Of a stretch of 64,000 nt of DNA, positions 37,401-48,782 are shown in pieces. The number at the start of each line of letters is the position of its first letter. Within the stretch, counting starts at the first letter, position 1. A program made the translations under genes and the position numbers. The notes under the pieces were generated by a model, which did not search any database, had not been told where the DNA came from, and saw only the letters and a list, made by a program, of their open reading frames with translations. The stretch is from Pontederia crassipes. Taxonomy: Eukaryota; Streptophyta; Magnoliopsida; Commelinales; Pontederiaceae. Where the stretch lies: the NCBI GenBank assembly GCA_030549335.1, contig CM060194.1:68360077-68424076 (forward strand), read 5' to 3'.

Positions 37401-37923
37401 TTATGACATCCTCAAAGAAATCATCGTGCTAGAATATACCGACGGCAATAAGGTCACCATATTTGAGTGTACGCGATTCGATCCAATGGAAAGAAGGGGG
37501 ACACGAGTTCACAAAGAATTCAAAATCGTTGAAGTATGACATAGTAGATGTTACGAACGATTTGATCCTTTCAACATGCCTTTTTCTACAAGGCAAGTCT
37601 ACTATGTGAATTATCCAGAAGAGACAAGAGATAAAGCCTAATGGTGGGTCGTAATTAGAACGAAAGCAAGAAGTCAGATTAAGGTTGAAGGTGCTTTACA
37701 AGTTGCATATCATGAAGACACAATGGTGCAGGACGACTCAATTATAAACACACAAATGATTGAAGATCTTCAAGATGAACAACAATTGTTCGATGAAGTC
37801 GATAATCAAGAAAGCATCGATGAAGTGGCTAGCGATGACAAAATTGAGGAGGAAGAATGTTTAAGTGAGTCACAAGATGAAGATGAATTGAAATCATGTA
37901 ATTATTTTGATAATGAAGAGTAG
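34405..37923 (+). pseudogene. TNP2-type CACTA transposase, broken by stops and frameshifts
   Basis: Pieces in the right order are visible. The transposase-associated N-terminal domain is at 34405-34560 (HHRWMHDKTNPGCVRLTQEF, IIRCLCLKC). The TNP2 core follows: HPFDGEAWKYFDR-like and HPEFPGDERNKRLGLCVDGF near 35290-35400, MLSGWMTTSKLGCPYCMDNS and AFTLENGGKNCWIDYHRQFL at 35669-35800. The DUF4218-like region is at 36081-36800 (RLKSHDCNVFMQSLLPIAF, MYPFERYLNRIKK, EISYFCSYYFES). The DUF4216-like region is at 37270-37539 (HTESWSRGKKIVNSGL, VTIFECTRFDPMERRG). An acidic tail follows at 37723-37923. Stops such as TGA near 35249 and 35308 and several frame changes rule out a full protein. In the family this protein cuts and joins the element ends. 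Confidence 0.85.
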
Positions 37924-38039
37924 ATTATTAATTAGATGACACAATGATGAACTTTCACTTATATATAATCATGTAACTCTCGGATTTGGTTTAGTTATGA
38001 TTTATGATTTTCCATTTCTCGCAAATAGAGTGTACGATG

Positions 38040-39935
38040 ACTCTACAAAAATCACAAGACCAACCATTGCGTGACGAGAGTGAAGCACCTTCGTATTCTT
38101 TACCTTCTCGTGAGTATATCTACTTTGTTCCATAAATTTAGCATGTCTCAGAATGCAACTTTATTCTCTTTCCAAAAAGTGCCACCAGATATTAGAAATT
38201 GGTTCTCCAGTTACGCGTACGAATCAATTTACGAAGATGCGATGTCGGATAATGCTGAATTTTAGATTAATGTGATGCGATAAACTTGCATACTTTAATA
38301 TTGTGCACTTATTTCCTTTTTTTTACTTAGCTTGCATACTTTGTTATTCTGCGGTCAGTCCAAACTTAATATCCTTGCTCTCATTAATTTTTTTTTGTAG
38401 ATGTTTCGTTCCAGTTGAGAAAAAGGTAAATGGAAGGAGAAGGAGAAGGCCACTCCTAAAGGATCTGTAGGTGAGGTGATTCGTGGCCATTAGTCCATTG
38501 TGCCTAAAACTACAAGCATTCATATTATAAAGCGTCAGGTTGCGCCAGTACCAGACCCACCTTCGGACGATGACATCCCCAAGGACATGGTGACACTGGT
38601 GCCCAGCATTACGGACCTTAAGACACAAATGTCAGAGGACTGCAGTGAAGTCGGTTCATCTCAAAATCCATATAAGAAATATTTGTAGTCGGATGGTAAT
38701 TGCGGGTAAGTTATGCGAAGCTTGTTGTATATGAACTTCTTCAATCGAAATATTTGTGACTACATCTTAAATGTCCGAACTTTCTCTTGACTTGGTAGGT
38801 TTTACCCGTCAAAACCTGCAATAGCTGCGTGCACTAAAGTAATTCGCCAAAGATATACGAAAGCATGGCTCACCTGGAGGGATATTCCGTATGCCACAAG
38901 GAAGATGATGTTCCGAGAATTTCAGGTAATTTGTAGAAAAATTTGATTTATTTTACACTGAGGTAATTTTCCACGAAGTCGATTTAATTAACAATGCTAT
39001 TTTTTTGTAGGCTGATGTATGGTGGGATCTCGAGCACATGGAGTAGATATGGAAGGCGTTCAATTCTAGGTACTCCAGGTGTTTGTCTTTCATGTTGACA
39101 GACGTACGGGCTACAGGAGAGCGTCCCAATTGGATTGGCGAGTCTATTTGACCGAGCTACTAGCGAACTAGTCCACTGAGGCATATAAGTTTAAGTGCCA
39201 AAAAGCAAAGACAAATCGCGAGTCTGACCAGGGAGCATGTCTACACGTGGGTGGTTGTGTTTCGACGTCGACTATTATCTGATGACTAGTAATTAATTTT
39301 CTATATATTACTAAAAAAATAAATTGTAGCATATGCTAACCATGATTTCAAATATAGGAAAAGGAGATGGGTAAAGACCCACCGAAGATGAGCTTTTTTT
39401 TTTTAAATTCATCAGGAAAAAAACTCGGAATGGGTTTCACCGCGTGCTGGGGAGACATATGTAAGTTAGTCAATTTCGTAATGTAACTTTCATTATTTGT
39501 GAGTCTTGTAATGTCACTCTATCAACTTACAGGAGTCCTTCAAACCAAAAGAAGCCGAGCATCGTTCACAGGTGATGCAGGGGACGGTGACACCATTGAC
39601 TTGTCGACAATTATAGACGGACCATATTGGAGTGAATAGGGGCCGGATATACGATCTTGAGTCATTTGTTAGTAGTACGAATATTAGTTATGGACAAAAC
39701 TCAATATCCGGTGTTCCCAATGAAGACGCGCGATCACTATTTAATGACATGTGGAAGCAACGATTAGCGAAAGTCCAATAGAAGGTCCGCGAAGAGGTCC
39801 AAGTTCATCGGGAATTTAAAGCGCAACAACAAGCTTTTGAAGCGTGACAACGAAAAGAGATGAGGAGAATGATTCGTGAGACGATAGTGGCCAGCAGCAA
39901 GACGATGACGACGAAGATGAAGAAGAATATTAGTT
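38040..39935 (+). pseudogene. Second CACTA gene (TNPA-like / plant transposase domain), broken
   Basis: Downstream of TNP2, short frames separated by intron-like gaps encode a Pro-rich piece (RQVAPVPDPPSDDDIPKDMV near 38540-38600), a tryptophan-rich piece near 38865-38925 (WLTWRDIPYATRKMMFREFQ), WWDLEHMEX-like words near 39020, and a Gln/Lys-rich coiled-coil-like end (39770-39935). The position and these features match the En/Spm plant transposase (Ptta-like) second ORF. Stops and shifts show decay, so the assignment rests partly on position. Confidence 0.6.
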
Positions 39936-40161
39936 GCGTTTAATTTTATTTGTATGACTCTTATCATACTTGGATTAGTGAATTTGTACCTTTCTTCATT
40001 TGGATTGAATACTGATGCAGGCTAGGATGGATTGTTGGTTTTCATTTGAAAATGAATTGAAAATTGAATGTATCTATTTCCATTTTCCAATTCTTTTTTT
40101 CAGGAAAATAACATTTTCCATGATTCGAGCCATTGGAAAATAACATTCGCGTCGTGGGAAG

Positions 40162-40185
40162 TTCCCACGGCTCGAGCCGTGGGAA
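40162..40185. repeat. 24-bp perfect palindrome in the CACTA right end
   Basis: TTCCCACGGCTC followed directly by its reverse complement GAGCCGTGGGAA. It is the clearest of the right subterminal inverted words. Confidence 0.9.
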
Positions 40186-40829
40186 TTCCATTTTCAACTC
40201 CCGCGCAAACTTCCTGCGTGACGGACGCACATGAAATTTTATTTATATTTTCGCGCGACCATCCGACCATCCAGCCATCTTCTCGCTAGCTCTCGCGTTA
40301 TTCTTCCTCTCACTCTCGCTTCCATCCGGCCATCTGGTGCAAGTTTTCTTCCTTGGCTCCGGCGGCTCTCTCTCCCTCTCGCCCTTTCTTCCTCCAGCTT
40401 TGTTCCTCCGCGTGGCGATTTTCTTCGTTGGCTTTTTCTGCCTCCGGCTTTCTTCCTCGGCTCTAGTGGCTCCCTCTCCCTCTCGCCCTCTCACTCTTTG
40501 CACGATAGCGAGATCGGCCGAAACCTTTCAGCCTGATGGCCGACCAGCCTATGGCTGCGGGCGGCTGCTTCTGACCCCTCGCAGTTGGATCTATTGGCCC
40601 AGTGCCTGATCCGGTTGCGAGCAGTCGATCTGGCTACGGGCAGCCAGATCTGATCGCCTGCGATGGATCCGACTGCGAGCGGCCGATCCAGCCATGGGCG
40701 ACCGGATCTGGCCGCCCGATGGCCTCATCATTGCCTCCCCCGCCGGACGGCAGCCGATCTAGCCACCCTCGGGCTTCATCCCCGCGGAACTCTTTTCCCG
40801 CGACTGTTGCCGTGGAAACGTTCTCACGC

Positions 40830-41235
40830 CTCCAATCGTAGAAAATTGTTCCTGCGGTCTAAGCTGTGGAACCTTCCCACGACGACAGTCATGAGAACCG
40901 TTTTTCGAGGCTCTAGCCGCAGGAAGTTCCCACAGCTTGAACCATGGGAAGATTTCCCGCGGCTACAGCTGTAAGAACTTTCCATGGTTCCAACCATGGG
41001 AAGAGTTTTCATGTGGCCCAAGCCGTGTGAACCTTCTCACAGCTTGAACCGTGAGAATAGTTTTCCAAGGTTTTGATCCGCGGGAACTTCTTACAGCTCT
41101 GGCCGAACCTTCGAAAAATTTTTGCGACGAGCATATTTCTGACGACTGCCTCCCATTAGAAACATCAGTTTTCGACGGTTTCTTCATATTTTCTCATGGC
41201 TGTGACTGTGCGAAAGATCGATTTTTCTTGTAGTG
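40830..41235. repeat. CACTA right subterminal repeats and terminal inverted repeat
   Basis: Direct and inverted copies of GGAACCTTCCCACG, CTAGCCGCAGGAAGTTCC, ACCATGGGAAGATTTCCC, CAACCATGGGAAGAG and AACCGTGAGAATAG run into TTTTCGACGG and the terminal TTTCTTGTAGTG. Confidence 0.85.
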
Positions 41236-41950
41236 AAACTTCATAAATAATGGTCTGTTAATGAATTTATAAACAAATTTTGCTATGGTTATATTCGAAA
41301 GCTCAAGATCTCAAATTTCCGAGTCATCGTAGGGGGGACAGACAAATTAATTGCTAAAATTCAAGAGCAAAATACAAAGACAAAATAGAGACATTCCACA
41401 TAGCATCGGACTAAACTGTTGTCCATATTTACAAAAGTAGGCTTGTAACAAATAGGTATATTAAAAATTCAAACTCGAGGACTTCAGTATTTTTCCATCT
41501 TGAATGAGTTTTCGAACTCCTACTTTAATGTTGTTTAAGATTTGTAATAAGAATCTCCAACTCGAGGCCAGATTGCATGTTTGAGTTGTGGAAGTAAATC
41601 AACGATGTGGAGGATCCGCTCTTGCTAATTACAATTTCCACGTAAAGATGCCATTAATGGTTCTAGAAGCCTTTTGCTAATAAAGCATATCTTAAACGGT
41701 GCAAGTTCTTAATCCCAAGACCGTCCACATGCTTAGGCAGTTGAATAATTTGCCAATTAAATAAGTGCATGATTGATCAGATAAATTCATAATCCACAAC
41801 AACCTATTTTCACATAAAAAACATGTGCCTTGTCTCAATATTTGTATCTTATGCTGACCAAATACTATTGATACGACGTATTTAGATGCCAAAACTTGAG
41901 CAAGAACTCGCTCAAGTTCTGATCAAATTATGAAGTTGACCGAAATGATA

Positions 41951-43509
41951 GTTCTGATCAAACACCATCCCGTGATCAAAGTTCCGACTTTAAAATTGAA
42001 GCACGAACAATTTTTTCTTTGTTTCTTAACTTTTTTTGCTTTTAATTATTTTTAATGCATATATAATTATTTATTTAGTAATACATTATTATTCATCTTA
42101 TAAACTAATTAAATTATTTAAGCTAATATTAATTTTTTATTATACTTTAATTAGTATTATAGTATAGTAAAATATTATTAATTAATATTTATTATTAATA
42201 TTATTTACTAAGCGACATTATATTAAATAATAATAATAATAAATATAAGATAAATTACTAATATTTTCTATATTATAAAAATAAAATTATATTCTTAATT
42301 TTTACTATTTATTTAAACACCCATTAAAATTTATATATCAAAATAATTTTTAAAATTTTCATCATTAAAATTTTCATCCAAACAACAAGTCTTTATTTTT
42401 TATTTAATTAATTAACTCCCGAGAACTAATAAAAATTTATCCAAACACAACAGCAACTTTTGATACTTTAAAATTCAATTATTCGATTAATTCAAACAGC
42501 AACTTTGATAGCAGGACCATTTTTGTATACTTTAAAATTCAATTCCCTAACTTTTAGAACTTCTAAATATCAGATTCCACATTAGTGAACTATTGCTTCT
42601 GAACATCATTGACGTTCACTTTTTATCAGTAATAAAAAGATAGTCTGGCGTCTACAGTACCAGCAATAGATTTTTACTCCACTTGTGCGCTAACATTCTC
42701 TTAATAAGCACAGGAGTTCTAGAGGAGGGGCCAAATTTTCTTTTTCTTAATGACATATTTCTACTTGGCACGTGCCCAAGCAGTCAAGCAGATTTGAGGC
42801 ATGTTTTCTACAGCTGTCTGACGCCACCATATTATTTAATGACGAGGTTATTAGTTTCTTAATAAGTATCTTCACATGTCTTCTTACTTAGGATATGTTT
42901 AGCCAAACTTGTACCAAGTTTTCTCCTTGTTTCGTAACTTAAAAAAAATATTTGATAACCATTTATTTTATCTATTTATAAGTAAAAAAATAAGTTGAAG
43001 AATCTCAGCTTATTTTGTCCCTCAGCTTATTTTGTATGAAAAAATTAATTAATTTGAATAACGAATGTACTATTTTGCTCTTAGAATATATAACTTTTTT
43101 ATATTTTATATCAACTAAACCAAAGGAACATTTACTCCCCATACATGTTGTTTTAATTCCAGGTTGTATTTGGCGAGAGCGAAACTACAGAATTTTAGTT
43201 TCGGAACAAATTTGATTTGATAACTAAGTTTTAGCTATGTGTTTGGTCAAGTTTGTTGTCGTTTGAATTTTTTTTTTATTTGATGCAAAAAAATCCCTAC
43301 GCTTGTTTCACAATTTTGCAAGTTCTACGATTTAGTCGGAACTTTTTTACGAGAACTAAATGAGTTGACTAGAATTTTAATTCTATCCAAGTGAACTCAA
43401 GCGAATGTTTGGCAGAACTTTGCAAAATTCTCAACCAAACATTGCTACATCCACATATCAATTTCTTTTCATTTCAGATGAGTAATTTATACTTAGATGA
43501 GGGGAAAAA
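41951..43509. other. AT-rich intergenic, no gene seen
   Basis: Very AT-rich. Words like TTTGGTCAAGTTTG and AACCAAACATTGC near 43240-43445 hint at old terminal-inverted-repeat elements, but no ends could be paired. Confidence 0.4.
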
Positions 43510-43994
43510 GGATTTTTTCCATTGATCCTTTTGAACTATGAATTTTTTTCGTGTCTTTTCACGTCTTTCAAATATTTTGTCGACCCCTTAAATTATAGTG
43601 CCTTTTTCACTTAAGTTCATCCGTCAACCTCTGTTAATTTTTTTATTAAATTTTATTTTATTTTATTTATAAAATAATCAAATTACCTTCAAAACTTAAA
43701 ATAATATAAATAGTAAATATAAAAAAATGCGAGAGGAGAGGGGGGGTTTGTCCCTATGACACCCTTAGCGATGTAATTTTTTATTTTTATAATATATTAT
43801 TTTATATTTTCAATATTAGAGGGAAGGGTAATTTGGTTATTTTATAAATAAAAATTAATGAAAAAGTTGCCAGAGATTGATGAATGGACTTAAGTGGAAA
43901 ATGTGATATGTTCAATGGGGGTTAACGGAATATTCGAAAGACGTGGGTAAACCCGAAAAAATTCATAGTTCAAGAGGGTGAGCGAAAAAAATCC
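43510..43994. mobile_element. Snap-back MITE, 485 bp with ~185-bp inverted arms
   Basis: The left arm 43510-43695 and the reverse complement of 43825-43994 align almost throughout. Shared words are TTGAACTATGAATTTTTT, CACGTCTTTC(A/G)AATATT, TTTTCCACTTAAGT-like, and ATTTATAAAATAA(T/C)CAAATTACC. The ends are GGATTTTTT on both sides. Flanks (GGGGAAAAA / GAGAAAAAA) may be a 9-bp duplication with two changes. There is no coding capacity. The transcript would fold into a long hairpin. Confidence 0.8.
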
Positions 43995-45496
43995 GAGAAA
44001 AAATGCTGATGCGGTGATTATGTAATTTAGTTACTCTTCAAACCTTTCGATCTAAAGTTTTACTGAGCCAACAAAGTTAATTAATTACTTTAGCACCATA
44101 TTAAAAAGCACACGAAATATGAAACATTCTCGATAGCATCATTAAATAATGGACAATAATTCATAACCGAAATATGTTTTATTTCATTGATGTGTATATG
44201 TTAGTGATGGATTTTAGTAAAAAAAATGATGAAAAGAATGTGACGCGAGAGTAAAAAAAATTATGTATGAATTTTATTTCATATTTACATTTCTATATTT
44301 TAGGATTACTTTTATTATATAAAAAAGGAAATTTAGAATGTTGGGTTGCCCCATAAGCAGGCATACATCATAAGACACTAAACTCAAATCAGGACGAGTT
44401 TCTTTTTTCTTTTATCTTATGATAAGTCTTTTTTTTTTCATAATTCTCGTTTCTCTTGCCACGAATTTGATGAACCAATTACAATTATATTTAACCGAAC
44501 TTGATCCGATTAATTTATAGGCAATTCACTAGTTTGCATCAGATTAAGTATGACCGATTCAATAACCCGAAACTCGACTAAGATGACTCGCCATCACAAT
44601 ATTAATATGATAAAATAATTATTACTAGAATCACTCACTTTACTATTAATTTCAGGGTTTCAATATTATCAAATTATTTATTTTAATCATTTATTACAGA
44701 TTTTATTTTAAAATGTATATTATTATTCATAATAAGTTAGTAAAATTACATTTAGAAGGTAATCCAGTGTGATAATCCAACCTCATCAAATTTGTATTAT
44801 AATATCAGTCGATATTATTATTTTTATGTCATGTCAAAATTTTTTATTTCAAATTCGGTTCATTTTTAACTCCGTCCCAAATAATCTAAGTTAGTGGTTG
44901 AATATATTTTTAGGGTTTTGCTATATCCTTCTAATTTAGGAGGATTTAGCCTATTAAGTGAGTCACAATAGTACGATTATAGATTAATCAACTTTTTGGA
45001 GTAATTAAAAAACGTGAGTATTAGAAGAATTTTTAGTTTGAAATTTTAGGAGAATTTAACATTTTTCATATCTTTATATTAATTTATCTTGTTTCACTAC
45101 CATCTATAAATCCCATTGTTTTATGATAATATTATTCTATATTTTATTTCGCTGACAGATTTTACTTTTCTTTTTACCTTGCTTGTCGAATATGATCAGA
45201 AATCACATTTTGTGATCTGATCCTAATTCAACCACCTCTGCATTTCATTTTTTTTAGATATATAAATACACAGGAGCCAAGAAGAAAGAGACAATTTGGT
45301 GGCTGTTGGTTCTCCTATTCTTCTATTATAGCTCATATATTTTTATTAATTCAAATATGTGAAAAATACACCCGTAGTCATAAAAAATCATTCAATAAAA
45401 ATCTCACATTTATTAATTAAATAATTATAGATTAAATTTCCATTATCTATTTAATAAATAATGTAACTTTCAAATTTTTTTATGAGAGTGAGTTAA
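43995..45496. other. AT-rich intergenic, no gene seen
   Basis: No supported gene or paired repeat ends. Confidence 0.45.
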
Positions 45497-46500
45497 GAGT
45501 GTTCACTGGTCGAATTTAATCGATCTGACCTTAGACTTGATCAGACCGATTTTGTTCAAGTCGAGTTAGATCACTCCTCTTTGAAATGTTGGACTCGATC
45601 CAATCCGACCCAATTCGAATCAGATTGAATTGGGTCCGGTCGACCACCATTTTTTTCTTACTTTTTGTATTAATTAATGTAAAAATATTATATTATATTT
45701 TTAAAAGCTTAAATAATTTATTATGTATTTAAATATTATTTTATATATATTTAAAGCTGTCTCCCATCAAGCACCTTGCTGCCGTCGTCGCCCGAGCTCA
45801 CCTTACCATCACTCCTGCCTCACTTCGCCATTGTGGTTGCCTCGCCTCGCCACCGCCGCCGCCAGTGAAGCGCCTTGGTCGCATCACCGCTACTCTAGCT
45901 CGTGTCGTTGTTGCTCTGCTGAAGGCACCTCACGTGTGTTGCCGCCACCGCCCAAGCTCGCCTCGTGATCGTTGTTGTCTCGCCTCACCTTCATTATTGC
46001 CTCGCTCGCCACCGTTTCCGTTGGTGAAGCGCCTAGATTGCATCGTCGTAACTCTGCTTAAGCACCTCGCGTGTGTTGCCGCCGTTGGTGAAGTGCCTCA
46101 ATCGCGTCGCTCTGCCTTGCCACCGCCGTTGAACCGCCTCGCATCGCCGCTGCTCAAGCTCGTCTCTCCACCACGCCGCTGAAGCACCTTGTGTTGTCGC
46201 CGCCACCCATTCGTTGGAAGTCATGACCTTGCCTCGCCTCGCCACCACCACTGCTGAACCACCTCGTGTCGCCGACGCTCGAGCTCGCCTTACCGTTGCT
46301 CGAGCTCGCCTCTCCACCACGTCTCTATGTTGCCGCCGCCCGCCCGATCTCGCCTTATCATGATGCCGGAAGTCACTACCTCACCTCGTCTCGCCTTGCC
46401 ATCGTCACCGCTAAAACTCTCACGTCATCGTCGTTCGAGCTCACCTCACCTCGATCTCATTCTGGCGACCTCACAAGGGCCTTCAGCTGAACACACGAGT
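45497..46500. repeat. GC-rich degenerate repeat block within a possible hAT-like relic
   Basis: At 45497 the sequence GAGTGTTCACTGGTCGAATT resembles the start of the element at 60587 (GGTGTTCACGGGTCGGG) and is followed, as there, by GACCCAATTCGAA-type words and a T-rich run. From about 45770 to 46480 the words GCCTCGCC, CCGCCGCC, GAAGCGCCT, AAGCACCTCGTGT and CTCGAGCTCGCC recur in a loose array. Frames of about 100 codons on both strands reflect this composition. The matching right end of the hAT-like relic was not found. Confidence 0.45.
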
Positions 46501-46569
46501 GAACCGAACGTAAACGGGCTGAACAAGATGTCAAACCGCGCAAATAATCATTTGTTGTTCACCTTGTAA

Positions 46570-46998
46570 TATGGCGGCTCCAAATATAAAATACAAAAAA
46601 AGTGAAAATGAGATTATTTCTCATTTATCTTCATTCCCTTCACTATTGATAAAGAAATAATGACACAAACTGGGTGGCCAAAACATAACATTTTCTTATA
46701 AATCATCTAAACTTTTTTCTAATCTTATTTTAAGAGTATTAAGGCCCCATTTGAAAGATGAATATGTTTTAGAGAATAAGAAAATTTATTCAAAATAATA
46801 CACTATTCTTCTCTATGTTTGGTTCAACAGGAATAAAAAATTTAAAATATAACATTTTATAACTAATATTTTATTACTAATAGTTGATATTTATTATTAC
46901 TTTTGAAAATAATAAATAATAATACATGTATAAATAATAAAAAATCATTTTTTTGATTAAAATTAACGATTTCATCATTTCCAAGATTTTAAAAAAAA
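46570..46998. other. AT-rich intergenic, no gene seen
   Basis: GGCCCCATTTGAAAGATG near 46743 is the kind of word that starts Tourist-like elements, but a matching right end with a proper duplication was not established. Confidence 0.35.
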
Positions 46999-47017
46999 TA
47001 AAGGTTTGACTGCTTTA

Positions 47018-47184
47018 ACTCCGCCTATATTTTATAGCCGATCTCAAGCCCGGATAAAGGAGGATGGTTGTGTTAGGCCCCGACAGCCAACATAAAATCA
47101 TGTCGAATCTTATGAACATGGATCAATAAGCGTCGTATGATCCATATAGCCGATCCCACCTAGTGGGATAAGGCTTTGTTGTTG
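47018..47184 (+). mobile_element. RTE LINE, 3' end only, with 19-bp target duplication
   Basis: The 167-bp insert ends CCCACCTAGTGGGATAAGGC then TTTGTTGTTG, the same 3' end as the RTE copy at 22517-24050. It is bounded by the perfect 19-bp repeat TAAAGGTTTGACTGCTTTA at 46999-47017 and 47185-47203. It is a clean, severely 5'-truncated insertion made by target-primed reverse transcription. Confidence 0.95.
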
Positions 47185-47203
47185 TAAAGGTTTGACTGCT
47201 TTA

Positions 47204-48097
47204 TTATTAATCCTTTGATATTTAATTATATTTCGAGAATATTACTATATTAATCTCGAATCAAACGGCTCCACGTGATTCTATTCTAATTAATCTCGAA
47301 CCAAACGGCACAACCACGACAGTCATATGAAGCAGGAAGAAACCACTACCTTCTCTTTTCACCACCTCGAGTCGAGGATTCCAGGCATCCTTGGGAATCC
47401 AAGAAGACAGAACAGTGCAACCACGACCGCAGCTGTTGCTGGACATCCACCCGCCATCGCGGGAAACTTAGCATGTGTTCTTTGGCTCCAGAGGGTAAAG
47501 CTCGCAGAGGTCCTGAATCCTGAAAAGGGACGCCTTCATCACCCGTTTCAGTAGCTTCTTTTGGCAAGGTGAGATGGTGACAGGTCTAAAATCAATGTCG
47601 ACAGTCTTGAAGATGTGCTTCTTATATGTCCTCTTTCTTGGTTTACGATTTCCTACTTTGCAAATTTTACATTCTGGGAGGTGAATCCGGGGGGAAGATC
47701 CAATTTCTAGAGCGTTTTCGGTGCATGTGTTGTTACTGGTTCCTGCTGTAAAGCTTAGTTTTTTACAGCTCTGCCGCTAACATTGGAGACGCCGGAGCAG
47801 GTTTCCTCCCAATTTTTCTTCCCCTCAGTCTTTTGAGTTCTGTTTTACGAAGAAAAAGAAAATTAACACACGCACAGCGAGAAGAAAACGATCCCGTTTT
47901 ATTGCATGGTGTCTTGTGGCGTTCGTCACGGTGACTTTTTGCACACACTAGTGTTTTGAATGCCTATGGCGCAAAGAGCAGGAAAAAGCTACGATGAGAG
48001 GTTCCTGTGACGGTGGTGGAAGTGGCTGCAGTAATCGTTTTGGTATTTTCTGATCCTTTTCTTGTGAGCTCATTTATGTGACTGAAGGGGTAAGCTC

Positions 48098-48176
<79 letters not shown>

Positions 48177-48782
48177 AAGTGTCGAATAGCGGAGTGCTGT
48201 TTTGTTTATAGTGATCAAGGAATGGGACGACGACGACGACTCTTTGTTATGTTGCCTTATTTTTTTCGTTTTGGCTCAATTTTTTTTCTATTCGGCCACT
48301 ACCTTTTGAGTACCCATTCTGCGAACTTTGTCGCCACTCGCAGGGCTATACCGAGGCGTGAGATTTGGGAGGATGCTCTACAGAGTTCCACAGAAGCTAT
48401 CCGCCGTATCCTCTCCCTCCGCACTACTACTAAGCCTGGTAGCCATGGCGGTGGATTGAGGTGGCCACCACGTTTGTTATACTGGAATCTTGGCTGGGCA
48501 AATCCTCGGTCGAGGATTCTTTCTACGGGTAATGAACAAGCGATCGAATTTGAATGTTTAATTTATGTTTTCTCTTGTTTGTTGTTTCGTTTGGGTGGCC
48601 TCTTGGATGAATCGTTTGTTTGTGTTTCCTATACGATACGCTGAGGTGATGATAGTGCTCTCTTAAGTGACGAATCTGATTTTATTGATTATATACATGG
48701 GGTTGCAAAGGATCTGAGTTTTCTGTAATCTCTTGTAGGTTCCTTACTGAAGTGAAGGTTAGTCTTCCCTTTTGCCTGAAAG
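47204..48782. other. Upstream and 5' leader region of the sugar transporter gene
   Basis: The region has no confident gene. A frame pair at about 47325-47570 has GC-rich coding-like content (on the plus strand ITRFSSFFWQGE near 47535-47575 recalls a LINE RT end). A likely untranslated first exon or promoter of the transporter lies around the GA repeat at 48100. A probable 5'-leader intron ends TCTTGTAG at about 48739, shortly before the start codon at 48783. Confidence 0.4.
48100..48173 (+). repeat. (GA)n microsatellite, about 74 bp, in the transporter 5' region
   Basis: Uninterrupted GA repeat 610 bp before the start codon. GA repeats near plant promoters can bind BPC/GAGA-binding proteins. 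That role is inference from position. Confidence 0.95.

Larger units (their letters stand above)
32959..41235 (+). mobile_element. CACTA (En/Spm) transposon, 8277 bp, complete ends
   Basis: The termini are CACTACAAGAAA on the left and its reverse complement TTTCTTGTAGTG on the right, with a 3-bp target duplication AAA (32956-32958 and 41236-41238). Both ends carry many short subterminal repeats in both orientations, built on words such as GGCTCCAGCCGT, CCGTCGAAA, AACCATGGGAA and AACCGTGAGAA. These are the usual binding sites for the element's TNPA-type protein. Inside are the decayed TNP2 transposase (34405-37923), a second decayed gene (38040-39935), and GC-rich blocks on the left (33270-34250) and right (40230-40830). 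It sits inside a LINE relic. The ends are intact but the genes are broken, so movement would need help from another copy. Confidence 0.93.
31560..41950 (-). mobile_element. LINE relic (RT to RNase H) split by a hAT-like and a CACTA element
   Basis: Read on the minus strand, 41950-41236 holds the late RT region (QIIQLPKHVDGLGIKNLHRL, then YALLAKGF, near 41740-41670). 32958-32911 continues as PRWKVIWRIKVP. 32355-32200 reads KIYIFLRKLTHYCLPIDLS, then the zinc-binding CTFYNDALEINQHLFFVC. 31930-31590 gives an RNase H end (VQAGSDSTILVSLVN, HWRIRFIIGDIWRIIPF). The order RT, zf-RVT, RNase H is that of plant L1-type LINEs with an RNase H domain. Many stops and frameshifts make it an old relic. A run of 19 C lies at 31848-31866. 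The outer limits are approximate. Confidence 0.62.

Noticed and set aside
41893..41925. CTTGAGCAAGAACTCGCTCAAG palindrome as an element end
   Set aside because: No partner end or target duplication was found.
45865..46320. Open frames of about 100 codons on both strands
   Set aside because: They overlap in opposite directions in a GC-rich word array and show no domain.
46743..47270. Tourist-like element with ends near GGCCCCATTTGA and AATCAAACGGCTCC
   Set aside because: The inverted match is too short, and no TTA/TAA duplication pair could be shown.
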